Source: Alphaproteobacteria bacterium (GTDB lineage Bacteria > Pseudomonadota > Alphaproteobacteria > UBA8366). From it: a stretch of DNA of 64,000 nt. Of this stretch, positions 1 to 8,948 are shown in pieces. The notes under the pieces were generated by a model. It was not told the origin of the DNA. It worked only from the letters and a program-made list of their open reading frames with translations, and did no database searches. Numbering within the stretch: position 1 is the first letter of the stretch; every line of letters starts with the position of its first letter. The stretch lies in assembly GCA_021774335.1 (NCBI GenBank), contig JAJFJD010000043.1, forward strand, positions 148,032 through 212,031, read 5' to 3'. Both the position numbers and the translations under genes were made by a program.

Positions 1-574
1 CCGCATCGCCCTGCACCGCGAAGAGGGACAGGCCGTCGTCGCCGGACGTTCCCGGCTGGCGCGCCAACGCGACGATCAATCCGGCGGTATGACCGTCGAG
101 CACAAAGCTCTTGTGGCCGTCGAGTTTAAAGCCGCCGTCCGCAGCGGTCGCCGTCAGCTCCACACCATCCATGCCGCCGCGCCCATTGTCCTCGGTGAAG
201 GCCAGGGTCGCGATCGTAGCACCCGATGCGATATCCGGCAGCAGCGTTTGTTTCTGCTCCTCGGACCCCGCATTCAGGATCGCCGTCGCGGCCAAAACCG
301 TCGAGGCGAAATAGGGCGCGCAGAGCAGGGCACGGCCCATCTCCTCGACGACAATCCCCAATTCGACGCAGCCGAATCCCTGCCCGCCATACGCTTCAGG
401 GATGTGGACCGCGGTCAGCCCGAGGTCCTGGCAGATCTGCCGCCAGACGTCCGGATCATACCCTTCGTCGGTTTCCATCAGCCGCCGTACTTCGGTGGTC
501 GGCGATTTATCCTCAAGGAAGCGTCGCAAGATTCCGCGAAATTCTTCCTGCTCTTCGGTGAAACTAAACTGCAT
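1..574 (-). CDS. Acyl-CoA dehydrogenase, N-terminal part (runs off window start)
   Basis: The reverse strand from the ATG at 574 encodes about 191 residues typical of the N-terminal and middle domains of acyl-CoA dehydrogenases: an opening MQFSFTEEQEEFR, then a PEAYGGQGFG segment, then a LAFTED segment that in this family contacts flavin and substrate. These flavoenzymes oxidise acyl-CoA to enoyl-CoA. An AGGGAG ribosome-binding site lies just upstream of the ATG. The C-terminal domain with the catalytic base is outside the window, so the substrate class cannot be judged. It follows the FAD oxidoreductase and hydroxyacid dehydrogenase on the same strand after a gap of about 156 bp, so it may belong to the same transcription unit. 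Confidence 0.9.
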   Translation of the reverse strand, partial: MQFSFTEEQEEFRGILRRFLEDKSPTTEVRRLMETDEGYDPDVWRQICQDLGLTAVHIPEAYGGQGFGCVELGIVVEEMGRALLCAPYFASTVLAATAILNAGSEEQKQTLLPDIASGATIATLAFTEDNGRGGMDGVELTATAADGGFKLDGHKSFVLDGHTAGLIVALARQPGTSGDDGLSLFAVQGDA

Positions 575-730
575 GCCAGCTCCCTGATTGGCTGAATGAC
601 GCGCCGGCCTGGCGAGGCCGCAAGCGAACACAGCCCGGGTGCCGCGCCGGGCCGTCGGCGTTCAATCGCATCATAGAAGTCGTACGCTCAAGTATATGGC
701 GAGAGCGCCACACACCCAAATCAAGGTGCC

Positions 731-2224
731 CTATCCCCAGGGCGTCTCCGCCACCGCATTGCGCCCGGCGATGCGCCCAAATCCCAGGCATTCCCCGATA
801 TTGCCGGTGCCTTGATAGAGATAACTGTAGATCGAGCCGAGTTCGCCTGCGCTGTAAAGTCGCGGGATCGGATCGCCATTCGGCTGCAGCACCTGGCTAT
901 TCTCGTTGCGGCGCGGCCCACCCTGCGTGTTGAGCATCGAGGGTGACAACTCCAAAGCGTAGAACCGCGCGCGTTCGAGCGGCTGGAGCATCAGCTTACG
1001 GCCAAAATCCGCATCCTCGCCCGCGGCGCAATGACCGTTCCACCGGGTGACGCACGCTTCCAGCGCTGCCGGGTCCAAACCAACTGTTTCCGCGAGTCCC
1101 GCCAGCGAATCCGATGATTTAATCCAGCCCTTCGCCAGTTCGGCGCTATTGTCTTCGCTCCAGTCATATTTATCGACGACGGGATTCCAGCCATGACTCG
1201 GGTTCTTATCGTATAGCGGCCCGGCCGACATCATGTCCTGATCGAAAACCAGGTACATCGGCGTCGGTGTCGCCAACGGCTTCCATTTGCCATTCATCGG
1301 CACCTTGCCGTGGCGGGTCTTGAATTTCTCGTCGGCGAAGCGCTGGCCGTCCGGGCCGACGACGATCATGCCGCCCGCCATCACTTTACTGAAATGCAGC
1401 GCCTGCATCGAAAATGTCGTGGGATACTCCGGCACCTTCAGCGCCATCGACGGCCCGGCGAAATTATTCATATGCCAAAGGTCGGCGCCGACGCCCATTG
1501 CCATCGTGATCCCATCGCCCTCGTTGTACGGGCTGCCGGACGTGTAGCAGTAGGGCATGCCCGGCAAGTAGTTCCGGATCATCTCCTGATTGTTCTCGAA
1601 CCCGCCGCAGGTGAGCACCACCGCCTTGCGCGCCTTCACCGTAATCGGTTTGCCGTCCTGTTCCGCGTGAATGCCAAGGATCTCGCGCGTGATGCGGTTC
1701 TGGATCAACTCGCGGCCAGGCGTTTCGTAGAGGATCTTGATCGATCGTTCCTTGACCAGGCTCTCGAATCGCTTCCAGGTCAGCGAATAACCGTATTTAG
1801 GGCCGTCATGGAATTTATGGACACAGTCGGACCCGGGCAGGTCGGGAAACTCGATGCCTTCCGGCGGATGCTGATGCTCCTGCGGATCGCCGCCGACGCT
1901 CGATAGCCATTCGTTGTTGCGGCACATCGCGTCGGCCCAGACCCGGATCATCTTTTCCGGCACGGTATAGGGACCGCACAGCGCGGTCAGATAGGTCGCC
2001 GCGCTCTCCGCCGAGGACGTGTTGAGATAACCCTGCCCCGCGACCCGCGTGTTGCCGCCTTCCTGACCCTCGGGCGCCTTTTCGAGGATCAATACCTCAT
2101 CGCCCAATTCGTGGGCGGTCACCGCCGCCGCGACGCCGGCGGCGCCGAAACCGACGACGACGACATCCGCTTCGTGATCCCACTTTTCCGGCACGAAATA
2201 CTCGTGCCCCGGTCCATTCTCCAT
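731..2224 (-). CDS. FAD-dependent oxidoreductase (fumarate reductase / ketosteroid dehydrogenase-type flavoprotein)
   Basis: A 497-residue protein with an N-terminal dinucleotide-binding motif (VVVGFGAAGVAAA, about residues 21-33), an acidic strand end LILEKAP, and a GGNTRVAGQGY segment typical of FAD_binding_2 flavoproteins. The C-terminus has the second FAD-contacting region (LYSAGELGS, then GTGNIGECLGFGRIAGR). Family members reduce or dehydrogenate carbon-carbon bonds next to carbonyls; the substrate here is unknown. No signal peptide is visible, so it should be cytosolic. It begins 14 bp after the D-2-hydroxyacid dehydrogenase stop on the same strand, so the two are probably co-transcribed. 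Confidence 0.88.
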   Translation of the reverse strand: MENGPGHEYFVPEKWDHEADVVVVGFGAAGVAAAVTAHELGDEVLILEKAPEGQEGGNTRVAGQGYLNTSSAESAATYLTALCGPYTVPEKMIRVWADAMCRNNEWLSSVGGDPQEHQHPPEGIEFPDLPGSDCVHKFHDGPKYGYSLTWKRFESLVKERSIKILYETPGRELIQNRITREILGIHAEQDGKPITVKARKAVVLTCGGFENNQEMIRNYLPGMPYCYTSGSPYNEGDGITMAMGVGADLWHMNNFAGPSMALKVPEYPTTFSMQALHFSKVMAGGMIVVGPDGQRFADEKFKTRHGKVPMNGKWKPLATPTPMYLVFDQDMMSAGPLYDKNPSHGWNPVVDKYDWSEDNSAELAKGWIKSSDSLAGLAETVGLDPAALEACVTRWNGHCAAGEDADFGRKLMLQPLERARFYALELSPSMLNTQGGPRRNENSQVLQPNGDPIPRLYSAGELGSIYSYLYQGTGNIGECLGFGRIAGRNAVAETPWG

Positions 2225-2238
2225 GCCGCTCCGCTCCG

Positions 2239-3204
2239 TCAGTCTTCGAGTTCCGGGACAACCCAGAGCGGCGCTTCGCCGCGTGCCACCCGCTGCACAT
2301 TGTCAAACGCATTCCGCACGCGCGCGGTATTGCTCTCGAAGGTCGGTCCTGCCAGATGCGCGGTGAGAATGACGTTCTCCAGACCGAACAACGGATTGTC
2401 TTGTTGCGGCGGTTCCTGGTCGAAAACGTCCAGGCCGGCCGCCGAAATCACCCCGGTGGTCAACGCCGTGTGCAGGGCGACCTCGTCGATCACCGGTCCG
2501 CGCGCGGTATTCACCAGGATCGAGGACGGCTTCATCAGCGCCAGTTCCTCCGTGCCAATCATGTGATGCGTGGACTCGTTCAGCGGCGTATGCAGCGTCA
2601 CCACGTCGGACAGGCGCAGCAATTCACGCAGCAGCCGGAACCGCACGTTCAGCGCATCTTCCTCATCTTCCCGCAAACGCTCGATGTCGTAGTAGATGAC
2701 TTCCATCCCAAAGGCTTGCGCGAGGCGTGCCGTCTTCTTGCCGATGGTGCCGAGGCCGACCACGCCGAGCGTCCGGCCGCGCAGCTCATGCACGCGCGGC
2801 GTCTCGTTGCCGCGCCACCGCCCCGCCGACACGCTGGTATGCTGGCGGACGAGCTGGCGAGATACGGCCAGCGCCAGCAGGATTGCGTGTTCCGACACGG
2901 CAACCGAGTTGGCCCCGCCGTTGTTCGAGAGCGGCACCTTGGCGGCGCGGGCAGCTTCCAGATCGGCCTTGTCATACCCGGCACTCAGCAGCTGCACGAG
3001 CTTGAGGTTAGGGCCGGTCGTGTAGAGTTCCTCATCCACCAGGCCGTCGACAAAGCCGACCAGGAATTCCGCATCGCGCATCGCGTCCTTGTATTCGGCG
3101 CTGCGGGCGGGTGCGATGACGAGGTCGAAACCCGATGGTGCCATCTCGCGCGCGACATCGGCGGCATCCGGAAAATCAGTCACAAATACGATCCTAGGAT
3201 CCAT
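2239..3204 (-). CDS. D-2-hydroxyacid dehydrogenase (NAD-dependent)
   Basis: A 321-residue protein of the D-isomer 2-hydroxyacid dehydrogenase family. It shows the Rossmann motif GVVGLGTIGKK, the NTARGPVIDE segment with the catalytic Arg region, and LTAHLAG near the C-terminus carrying the catalytic His; DVFDQEPP supplies the acidic partner. Such enzymes interconvert 2-oxoacids and D-2-hydroxyacids, and some act on phosphoglycerate or glyoxylate. A perfect AGGAGG precedes the ATG at 3204. It is the first gene of a probable operon with the FAD oxidoreductase, and divergent from the TauD-type gene at 3418. The exact substrate cannot be assigned. Confidence 0.9.
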   Translation of the reverse strand: MDPRIVFVTDFPDAADVAREMAPSGFDLVIAPARSAEYKDAMRDAEFLVGFVDGLVDEELYTTGPNLKLVQLLSAGYDKADLEAARAAKVPLSNNGGANSVAVSEHAILLALAVSRQLVRQHTSVSAGRWRGNETPRVHELRGRTLGVVGLGTIGKKTARLAQAFGMEVIYYDIERLREDEEDALNVRFRLLRELLRLSDVVTLHTPLNESTHHMIGTEELALMKPSSILVNTARGPVIDEVALHTALTTGVISAAGLDVFDQEPPQQDNPLFGLENVILTAHLAGPTFESNTARVRNAFDNVQRVARGEAPLWVVPELED

Positions 3205-3417
3205 GAATCCTCCTAAACCTCTTTATTCTATTGGGGGCGCCCGGCCCAAACCGGCAGCCGCGGGCGTTGCCGTCAATCTGTGTTTTAGCAGTATATGGCG
3301 AGAGCCCGATCTTCCCAAATTACCCGCCGCAGCGCCACGGATTGCGATTTGGTCGCGTGCGGACGTCGGCGTATAGTTTTCTGGTCTTCCGGAATCACGA
3401 CACCGCGAGGCCTTGCC

Positions 3418-4317
3418 ATGACCATCGAAATACACACGACCGGCTGCGACGTGGGCGCCGAGATCAAGGGCGTCGACCTGGCCAAACCGCTGACGGCCGA
3501 GACCGTCGCACAGATTGAAGACGCTTTCCGCGCCCACCAAGTCCTGTTGTTCCGCGGTCCAAAATTGGAGCCGCAAGCCTTCGTCGATTTCTCGGTCAAC
3601 TTCGGCGCCCTCCGCCACCATATCCAGGCCGCGTTCCGGCATCCGACGGTGCCCGAGATCGTCTACAATCGGAACGTAGACGACGACGGTAATTTCGACG
3701 ATGCGGGGGCGAGCCGGGGGGTCACCAAGAACCTGCGCGAAGGCTGGCATTCCGACTCCTCTTACGAAGACCCACCCGTCAAGGCAACGTCGGTCCATGC
3801 GCTCGAGATTCCGTCGAGCGGCGGCAATACCTGTTTCGCCAGCGCCTACCGGGCTTACGAAACCCTGCCCGCCGCGTTCAAAGAGCGGATCAAGGACTTG
3901 AAGGCTGAGTTCGCGCTTGGCCGCAACAAACGCAACGAACAAACCAAGGCCCTGACGGCGAAACTTCCGAAGGACGCCAAGGATGAGCCCACGGTGGCGC
4001 ATCCGGTCGTTTGTCGGCACCCGGAAACCGGCCGGCCAGCAATCTTCGCCAACCCGCTGATCACCGTGCAGATTCTCGATGTCAGCGAAGCAGAGAGCGA
4101 TGACATTCTGGAAACGCTGTTCGACCACATCCACGCTGCCGGAACCAGCGCCGAGCACTGGGAACACCGGTGGCAGGTGGGCGATACTCTGATGTGGGAC
4201 AACCGCGGCGGCTTGATGCATTCAGGGCGCAAGGACTATCCGCTGCACGAACGGCGTATCATGTTTCGCTGCGCGATCGGCGCCAGTCCGATCCAGGCCT
4301 TCGCGGTGGCGGCGTAA
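3418..4317 (+). CDS. TauD/TfdA-family Fe(II)/2-oxoglutarate dioxygenase
   Basis: The frame is open from 3295, but the ATG at 3418 (MTIEIHTTG) is preferred because homologues begin there and GCGAGG lies 8-13 bases upstream. The 299-residue product has the iron-binding triad H111-x-D113 (WHSDSS) and H268 (LMHSGR), followed by the basic LHERR segment that binds 2-oxoglutarate. Enzymes of this family hydroxylate small sulfonates, aryloxyacids, betaines and similar substrates. It is one of four paralogues in the window and is followed 33 bp later by an ornithine cyclodeaminase-like gene, which suggests a joint role in breaking down a nitrogen-containing acid (inference). Confidence 0.9.
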   Translation: MTIEIHTTGCDVGAEIKGVDLAKPLTAETVAQIEDAFRAHQVLLFRGPKLEPQAFVDFSVNFGALRHHIQAAFRHPTVPEIVYNRNVDDDGNFDDAGASRGVTKNLREGWHSDSSYEDPPVKATSVHALEIPSSGGNTCFASAYRAYETLPAAFKERIKDLKAEFALGRNKRNEQTKALTAKLPKDAKDEPTVAHPVVCRHPETGRPAIFANPLITVQILDVSEAESDDILETLFDHIHAAGTSAEHWEHRWQVGDTLMWDNRGGLMHSGRKDYPLHERRIMFRCAIGASPIQAFAVAA

Positions 4318-4350
4318 CCCGGTGCCGAAACAGCCGGCGGATATAGAGGA

Positions 4351-5427
4351 ATGACGCTCCTCCTCTCCAACGACGACGCATCGGCGCTGCTCGACATGCG
4401 CGCCTGTATCGAGGCGCTCGACGCGGCCTACAGCGATGTCGCGAAGGGCTTCGCCGTCGCCGGGACACGCGGGGAGATCCTGACTAAGACCGACGATCCC
4501 GACGCCGCCTACCAGCTCAAGTCGATGAGCGCCACCGTCGCCAGCCTCGAAATGGGATCGGTGCGGATCAACTCCGACATCCTGACCTGGCCCGACATCG
4601 GCGGCAGCCGCCGGCGGGTGAAGTCGCCGCGCGCGCCGGGCAAACGGTGGACCGGTCTCGTCCTGTTGTTCAGCACGGTAACCGGCGAACCGTTGGCGAT
4701 TTTCCCCGATGGCGTGTTGCAGCGCATGCGGGTCGCGGCGGCCTCCGGACTCGGCGTGAAATACATGGCGCGGGAGAACGCCCGGACTGTCGCCTTGCTC
4801 GGCTCGGGCTGGCAGGCGGGCAGCCAAGTTCTCGCCGTGACCGCCGTCCGCGATATTTCGCAAATTCGCTGCTTCAGCCCGAACGCTGATCGGCGGCGCA
4901 AGTTCTGCGACGACATGTCGAGGCAAACCAACACCGAGATCATCGCCGCCGAAACGGCGGCCGCGGCGGTCGACGGCGCGGACATCGTGCTATGCGCCAC
5001 CAACAGCCTGGATCCCGTATTCGACCCGGACTGGATCGCGCCGGGCATGCATATCGGCTGCATCCGCGACGGCGAGTTGCCGCCAGCCGCAATCCTGGCT
5101 TGCGACCGGGTGGCGATGCACGATCCGAAAAGCATCTCGACCAAACATTACGACGTCACGCACGGCCTGCATGTGCCCGACATGGATAAACAGGCGGCAG
5201 CCTCAACCGACCTCGATTTTCTCGCGACGGTGCCCACGGCCTTCGACTTCGCCGCGGGCAAAGCCGTTGGTCGTGAGTCGCCGGAAGAGGCGACCTGTTT
5301 CCTAAACCTGCGGGGTCTGGCGGTGCAGTTCACGGCGGTCGGATCGGTGCTGTATCATGCCGCGCGCGCGGCCGGGGCGGGCCGTGACCTGCCGACCGAC
5401 TGGTTCACCGAAGACGTTCATCCCTGA
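4351..5427 (+). CDS. Ornithine cyclodeaminase / mu-crystallin family protein
   Basis: A 358-residue protein opening MTLLLSNDDASALLDM, with the Rossmann core VALLGSGWQAGSQ in mid-protein and the GSVRINSDIL region typical of ornithine cyclodeaminase / mu-crystallin proteins. The family includes ornithine and lysine cyclodeaminases, alanine dehydrogenases, ketimine reductases and tauropine-like enzymes, so the reaction is likely an NAD(P)-linked deamination or imine reduction. TAGAGGA sits immediately before the ATG. It is downstream of, and probably co-transcribed with, the TauD-type dioxygenase at 3418, and convergent with the TauD-type gene ending at 5459. Confidence 0.87.
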   Translation: MTLLLSNDDASALLDMRACIEALDAAYSDVAKGFAVAGTRGEILTKTDDPDAAYQLKSMSATVASLEMGSVRINSDILTWPDIGGSRRRVKSPRAPGKRWTGLVLLFSTVTGEPLAIFPDGVLQRMRVAAASGLGVKYMARENARTVALLGSGWQAGSQVLAVTAVRDISQIRCFSPNADRRRKFCDDMSRQTNTEIIAAETAAAAVDGADIVLCATNSLDPVFDPDWIAPGMHIGCIRDGELPPAAILACDRVAMHDPKSISTKHYDVTHGLHVPDMDKQAAASTDLDFLATVPTAFDFAAGKAVGRESPEEATCFLNLRGLAVQFTAVGSVLYHAARAAGAGRDLPTDWFTEDVHP

Positions 5428-5458
5428 ATGGGACGCGCCGACGCGCTATCCGGCCGCC

Positions 5459-6340
5459 CTAGGCCACGACCGGCCGATCGCCCCGCACCTGGGTCCGCCG
5501 CATGTAGCGGCGATATTTATGGTCATCGTATGGCGTTGCCCGGTGCATGGTGCAGCGGTTGTCCCAAACGACAAGATCGCCATTGCGCCATTTGTGGCTA
5601 TAGACGAATTCATCCTGTGTCGCGAAGTCGATCAGTTCCTCGACCAATTGAAGCGCGGCTGCCCGATCCATACCCTCGATATCGCGGATATCGGACAGCG
5701 CCATAAAGAGTCCGGGCCGGCCGGTTTCCGGATGACGCCGCACCAGCGGATGCGACACGGGCGGCACTTCTTTCAATTGCTCGGCCGTCAGCGGCGGCCG
5801 GTCGGGATAGCGTTCCGCATAGCTGAAATTACGGTCGTGGATGGCGACGAGCCCGTCGATCCGCTCTTTCATCCCCTCCGGCAACGCATCGTAAGCAGCC
5901 GTCATGTTGGCGAATTGCGTATCCCCGCCTTCCGGCGGGCAATCGTCGCCCAAAAGAAATGTGGCCAGCATCGGCCGTTCCTTGAACGATTGATCGGTGT
6001 GCCAGACCATGCCGGACTTATGCGCCCCGACATATTCCCCTTCCTTCTTGTCGTTGCTGAGGATGCGGATTTCGGGCTGCGACTTTTTGAGATGTTCGGC
6101 CAGATGATGAATATCCATCGGCCCGAACCGCGCGGTAAAGGCGAGCAGCGCCGCGTCGTCCAAATCTTGATCGCGAAACACCAGAACTGCGTGTTCAAGA
6201 AACAGGGCGCGTACCCGCTCAAAGTCGGCGTCGGACAGCGGCTTCGATAGATCAAGCCCGCTGATTTCGCCGGCAAATACAGGCGTCATATGCTGGGCGG
6301 TCCCGGACCAGATAGTCGTCTCGTTGATGGTCGTCATCAT
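5459..6340 (-). CDS. TauD/TfdA-family Fe(II)/2-oxoglutarate dioxygenase
   Basis: The frame is open further upstream, but two adjacent ATGs at 6340 and 6337 follow AAGGGA at good spacing and match the family start, giving 293 residues. Iron ligands are H114-x-D116 (MVWHTDQSF) and the C-terminal His of WDNRCTMHR; the 2-oxoglutarate-binding Arg lies in the final YRRYMRRTQVRGDRP segment. HPLVRRHPETGRPGLF is the central signature. It closely resembles taurine or 2,4-D-type dioxygenases in length and motif order, but the substrate is unknown. The gene is convergent with the ornithine cyclodeaminase-like gene and downstream of a glycosyltransferase with no clear functional link. Confidence 0.9.
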   Translation of the reverse strand: MMTTINETTIWSGTAQHMTPVFAGEISGLDLSKPLSDADFERVRALFLEHAVLVFRDQDLDDAALLAFTARFGPMDIHHLAEHLKKSQPEIRILSNDKKEGEYVGAHKSGMVWHTDQSFKERPMLATFLLGDDCPPEGGDTQFANMTAAYDALPEGMKERIDGLVAIHDRNFSYAERYPDRPPLTAEQLKEVPPVSHPLVRRHPETGRPGLFMALSDIRDIEGMDRAAALQLVEELIDFATQDEFVYSHKWRNGDLVVWDNRCTMHRATPYDDHKYRRYMRRTQVRGDRPVVA

Positions 6341-6419
6341 GTCCGTCCCTTTTCCAAAGATGAACGGACCGATTATAGCTGGAAAATGACCGTCAGGTGT
6401 GGCGCGGCTCTGCGCTATG

Positions 6420-7637
6420 TCATTCCGACGCGGCGACGGCGTTGACGGCCGCTTGAGCACCGCCCTGGCGCCGGGACCGATCGATGGCGGCCCGATAAAT
6501 TTCCATGAACCGGTCAAAGTTCCGGTTGGCCGTGTATTTATTCATGAAATCCTGGCGCACCGTCGTGCGCATCGACGGGCGATCGACAGCCGACGAGAAG
6601 GCCTTGGTGACCGCCGCGGCGAAATCTTCATCATCGCCGGGACGGAACATGAATCCGGTCCGGCCATCCTCGATCATTTCCGCGGCCGCGCCCAACTGCG
6701 CCGCGATGACCGGCGTGCCCTTCGCGAGCGATTCGATGATCACCCTCGGGCAGCCTTCATACCATTCCGACGGAAAAACCAGATATTCGGCCCGGCCGAG
6801 CAATTCCATTACGTCGGATGGTTCCTGCCATCCAAGGACTTCGACATTCCCATCCTGTTCGGCGCGCCGTTCGACTTCCGACATGAGCGGCCCCGTGCCG
6901 ACAATCTTCAGGGGAATATCCATATCCAACCGCTTCCAAGCATCCAGCATCGTGCCGACGCCTTTTTCGGGCGCCAACCGACCGATGAAGAGGCCGTATC
7001 CGCCGCCGCCTGGGCCGACCTCGGGGGTTGGATGTATGGAATTGCTCTTGATATGAACCTTGTCGTCCGGCAGTCCAGCTTCCACGAATTTGTCGCGCGA
7101 GAACTGCGTCAGCGCAATATAGGCATCGACCTTGTCCTGCCACGTTCCGAGCAGCTTGTTGATCGACACCATGGAAGCGACGGCAAACGATCCAACCGGG
7201 GACCCACGGTAACAACCGTGCACGACACCCGGCCACGGCACGGCTTTACCGACACAGTCCTCGCAGACACCGCCATTCCTGGACAGTGTTCCCGGCAAAC
7301 ACATCAGTCGGAAATTGCGGAGCGACTGCACCACGGCGACCCTTTCCTTCGCCGCCGCGTAATAGGCCGAGGGCGAGATTAGGGGGAAGAAATTCTGCAC
7401 ATGCATGACATCGAAATGGTCTTTGCGCAGGATGTCCCGAATCCTGCGATAGGAATACGGCGACCAAATCGTTCCGGCCGCCGTCCGGAGCTTGCCGATC
7501 TCTTTGACGCGCGTGTTGTTCTCTTCGTAGGTCACGACTTCGCAACCGTTGCTGCGAAGAAGATCAGCCTCCATCTGGAAAGACGTGTCTTCACCGCCCC
7601 GCTCCAAATAGCGGTTATGAAGCATCAGTATACGCAT
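6420..7637 (-). CDS. Family 4-like glycosyltransferase (GT-B fold)
   Basis: The ATG at 7637 (MRILMLHNRYLERGGED) is chosen because GT-B glycosyltransferases start with this strand and GGAAG precedes it; an in-frame extension of 22 residues lacks a ribosome-binding site. The 405-residue product has a glycine-rich N-terminal loop (YLERGGEDTSF), the LFIGRLAPEKGVG segment at the start of the C-terminal domain, and the retaining-enzyme EX7E motif E294-E302 (EGCPRVIIE). A cysteine cluster (CLPGTLSRNGGVCEDC) lies mid-protein, as in several group 1 transferases. It should transfer a sugar from a nucleotide donor during envelope polysaccharide synthesis on the cytosolic membrane face. It is divergent from the TupA-like gene at 7872. 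Confidence 0.9.
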   Translation of the reverse strand: MRILMLHNRYLERGGEDTSFQMEADLLRSNGCEVVTYEENNTRVKEIGKLRTAAGTIWSPYSYRRIRDILRKDHFDVMHVQNFFPLISPSAYYAAAKERVAVVQSLRNFRLMCLPGTLSRNGGVCEDCVGKAVPWPGVVHGCYRGSPVGSFAVASMVSINKLLGTWQDKVDAYIALTQFSRDKFVEAGLPDDKVHIKSNSIHPTPEVGPGGGGYGLFIGRLAPEKGVGTMLDAWKRLDMDIPLKIVGTGPLMSEVERRAEQDGNVEVLGWQEPSDVMELLGRAEYLVFPSEWYEGCPRVIIESLAKGTPVIAAQLGAAAEMIEDGRTGFMFRPGDDEDFAAAVTKAFSSAVDRPSMRTTVRQDFMNKYTANRNFDRFMEIYRAAIDRSRRQGGAQAAVNAVAASE

Positions 7638-7871
7638 CGTCTTCCATCGTAATTGGCCAAGCAGCCGTGTGGTTCCAGAATATGTCCTGAACAACTTTAT
7701 CAAGAATAGAAAGTTGGATTCAGCATCCTGGGACCATATGAGTGTGGGTTGAAAGTGCGTAGTTGGCTACCGCCCAGCAATAGTCATTTCGGCGTATCGG
7801 ACTATACGTCCAAAGTATTAACTAATTGTTCTTAATAGATTCTGCCCCACACGCGGACGTAGAGCACTAGA

Positions 7872-8864
7872 ATGTATCCAGCATCGAATGCCGCCGGCCC
7901 ATCGATCGCTCTCCGTAACTGGATGAAATCCATGCAGAAAAAAATCTGGGCGATTCTACTTTCCATCATGCCGCACAATCGGTTCGGCGATTGCGTGGCC
8001 GGGTTGCTCCATTTCGTGCTGCGCCACAGGCGCATGCCGAATCTGCACAACCCCAAACTCTACAATGATTTTCTTATTCGGATTAAGGTCGGCGGCACGC
8101 TGCACCTGCCACTGCGCAGCGCCATCAGCGACAAGCATGAGGTGAAGGCGTTTCTGGAGGAAAAAGTCGGGCGCTGTTTCCCGCAAACGATCGCCTTGCT
8201 GGACAGCGCGGAGGCCATTCAGAGTTATGACTTTCCTGCCGGCTGCATCGTGAAACCGGCACATTCCTCTGGCTCCGTAATCCGGGTTGATGCCGATAAT
8301 CAGGATATCCCCCGCGACGAGATTGCCGCTTGGTTGCACGATGACCTGTACCTGCGGACCCGCGAAGCGAATTATCAACGCTTGAAAAAACGGGTCATGG
8401 TCGAGGAACTCATCGACTTCGGAGAAGGCGCGCTGGTCGACTACAAGATCCATTGTTTTTCGGGCAAGCCGCAACTCATCCAGGTGATGCGCGGCCGATT
8501 CACCGAACTGACGGAAAACTACTACTCCCCGAGTTGGAACCAATTGCCGATCACCTTCCTTAAAGAGGGTCGTGAATATGGGTCCCATGCCGCCGATCCG
8601 CGCCCGAAGAACCTTGAAGACATGCTGCGGCTCTGCGAACGGCTCGCGGAAAATTTCCCGTTCATCCGGGTCGATTGCTACACGGACGGCAGGACGACCT
8701 ATGTCGGCGAACTCACCAACCTGCCGCAGAACGGGGCCGAGCGGCTGGGCCGGCCGGAACTGGAACATCAACTGGGCCGGCTCTTCTTGGGTGACGACGC
8801 CGATGATGTTTTCCGCGAACGGGATTTCCAAACATTTCAATCCGTCGAAACCGCCCGCGCCTAA
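7872..8864 (+). CDS. TupA-like ATP-grasp protein (polysaccharide-linked)
   Basis: A 330-residue protein matching the TupA-like ATP-grasp family. The visible elements are GCIVKPAHSSGSV (ATP-grasp lysine strand), VMVEELIDFGEG, DYKIHCFSGKPQLIQV, and the terminal FPFIRVDCYTDGRTTYVGELTNLPQNG, where Asp and Glu residues should bind metal and ATP. TupA-type proteins attach amino-acid-like groups during teichuronopeptide or capsule synthesis; in Gram-negative bacteria they usually lie beside glycosyltransferases, as here. An alternative start is the Met at residue 18 or 21; no strong ribosome-binding site decides. It probably modifies a surface glycan together with the divergent glycosyltransferase. 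Confidence 0.8.
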   Translation: MYPASNAAGPSIALRNWMKSMQKKIWAILLSIMPHNRFGDCVAGLLHFVLRHRRMPNLHNPKLYNDFLIRIKVGGTLHLPLRSAISDKHEVKAFLEEKVGRCFPQTIALLDSAEAIQSYDFPAGCIVKPAHSSGSVIRVDADNQDIPRDEIAAWLHDDLYLRTREANYQRLKKRVMVEELIDFGEGALVDYKIHCFSGKPQLIQVMRGRFTELTENYYSPSWNQLPITFLKEGREYGSHAADPRPKNLEDMLRLCERLAENFPFIRVDCYTDGRTTYVGELTNLPQNGAERLGRPELEHQLGRLFLGDDADDVFRERDFQTFQSVETARA

Positions 8865-8948
8865 CGCACCAACTACCGAACACTCTCTGATTTCGGGCGA
8901 TCAGCCTGGGCGGGGTATACTGCGCGATAACGTGGCAGGACCGACCGG

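Noticed and set aside
3223..4221. Open frame of 332 codons antisense to the first TauD-type gene
   Set aside because: The forward gene has all iron and 2-oxoglutarate ligands; the reverse frame is an artefact of codon bias.
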